A DNA stretch of 64,000 nt from Linum tenue (lineage: Eukaryota; Streptophyta; Magnoliopsida; Malpighiales; Linaceae). The DNA lies in contig CAMGYJ010000010.1 of assembly GCA_946122785.1 (NCBI GenBank), positions 51,770,162-51,834,161 on the forward strand, given 5' to 3'. A model generated the notes under the pieces. It saw only the letters and a list, made by a program, of their open reading frames with translations, had not been told where the DNA came from and made no database searches. Below are positions 63,484 to 64,000 of this stretch, in pieces. The translations under genes were made by a program, and so were the position numbers. Position 1 is the stretch's first letter, and every line of letters starts with the position of its first letter.

Positions 63484-64000
63484 TCAAAGATCAACATTCC
63501 AAACGGCAGCTTCACCTTCACCACAAGAAGTATGCACCTGTCTCATTCTTTCCACAGACTTGCAAATTCCGCTGCACGACCAGTCGAACGATGCCACACA
63601 TAGATTTCCTGCTTCTGCTTTCCATACACAATCTGCATAATTATCAACCATGTCATGACTCGTTAAAATAATCACTATATAAATAATCAACTTGAAAGAA
63701 TATTGTATTTTTTTCATTAACTTATTATTTTATTTCGTATGCTGCTAAATCTAATAGATATATGACGACTTAATTAAAGCACAAAGAGATCGATCATCAT
63801 CTTGAGAAAAAAAAATCTTGAGAAGTCGGACCTGGAGGAGTACCGCAACACATGGAGCGTTCATCTACATGTTGAACCTCCAGCCCAATCAACCACGCCC
63901 CTAATGACACATCCTCATTTGCATATCTGTGAAGTATGGGCCTAAGGAAACACGAAACTCAATTAATACCCCCAACCCAGGCCCAGCCCAGCCCATAGTT
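63484..64000 (-). CDS. beta-1,3-galactosyltransferase, last two exons (partial)
   Basis: Minus strand. Exon 63926-63832 encodes [20 protein letters not shown] and [11 protein letters not shown]. An intron 63831-63633 (CCAG|GTCCGA ... TTATGCAG|ATTG) splits the Asp codon. The last exon 63632-63484 continues [44 protein letters not shown] and TGA. This is the conserved C-terminus of plant B3GALT proteins of glycosyltransferase family 31 (EDVSxGxWxIGLEVEHIDER, [23 protein letters not shown]), Golgi type II membrane enzymes that add galactose to arabinogalactan-protein or N-glycan acceptors. The acceptor of the first exon is TTCACAG at 63927; upstream exons lie beyond the window. Both exons are intact. 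Confidence 0.9.

Noticed and set aside
63484..63717. Cys-rich minus-strand ORF with a C-x3-C pattern and hydrophobic N-terminus, resembling a defensin-like peptide
   Set aside because: The sequence is the last exon of a beta-1,3-galactosyltransferase. The exon at 63832-63926 and the splice sites fit that family, and the hydrophobic N-terminus is translated intron.

Overview
The window reads as repeat-rich nuclear DNA of a flowering plant, most likely a dicot. The evidence is plant-type genes (a GEM-like GRAM protein, a DUF1442-type protein, a Kunitz inhibitor, a beta-1,3-galactosyltransferase), GT-AG introns, and plant lineages of LTR retrotransposons, LINEs, MULEs and hAT elements. There are no bacterial operons, CRISPR arrays, rRNA genes or convincing tRNA genes. 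A 10-base run of N at 15139-15148 marks an assembly gap.

Layout. 1-9.1 kb: unassigned DNA with an (AG)n microsatellite, a 39-40 bp minisatellite, a DUF1442-type coding fragment, a hAT remnant (6123-6735) and a MULE-type MITE (8362-8807) with a perfect 9-bp target duplication. 9.1-14.1 kb: a decayed MULE carrying an interrupted MURA-type transposase (+) and a convergent GRF zinc-finger/membrane ORF (-). 15.15-19.73 kb: a tandem array of about 28 monomers of 168 bp that becomes a 3-monomer higher-order repeat in its right half. 19.73-21.21 kb: a second, diverged tandem repeat ending at a Helitron-like 3' terminus. 22.5-23.1 kb: an intact-looking two-exon GEM-like gene. 24.15-25.8 kb: a Kunitz inhibitor gene split by a TRIM (24268-25047) and a hAT MITE (25193-25674) and cut off by a Copia relic (25800-27892), which in turn abuts the 3' end of a plus-strand Gly/Arg-rich gene.

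29.35-62.83 kb is dominated by Athila-lineage Ty3/gypsy elements. Element A (29347-40951, target duplication ACAAG) keeps gag, protease, RT, RNase H and a 3' ORF but lacks the integrase core. A plus-strand LINE (42.33-63.05 kb) is split by element B1 (46968-about 62831). B1 is split in its 5' LTR by element B2 (47638-55562, target duplication TCTGG), and B2 is split by a hAT element (51915-52882, target duplication GCTGTACC): four nested levels. B2 carries only gag and protease between nearly identical 1339-bp LTRs. A second LINE relic lies on the minus strand at 41.16-42.27 kb.

The most interesting signal is the non-coding organisation of the Athila elements. Each family carries its own palindromic motif, clustered both in the LTR and just upstream of the 3' ORF. 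There the cluster is followed by a TATA-like box, a leader, an intron and the ORF ATG. The 3' ends share three RNA-like stem-loops, one of which changes its stem sequence between families while keeping its pairing, and several repeats of the polypurine tract.

The right edge (63484-64000) holds the last two exons of a minus-strand beta-1,3-galactosyltransferase gene that continues beyond the window.
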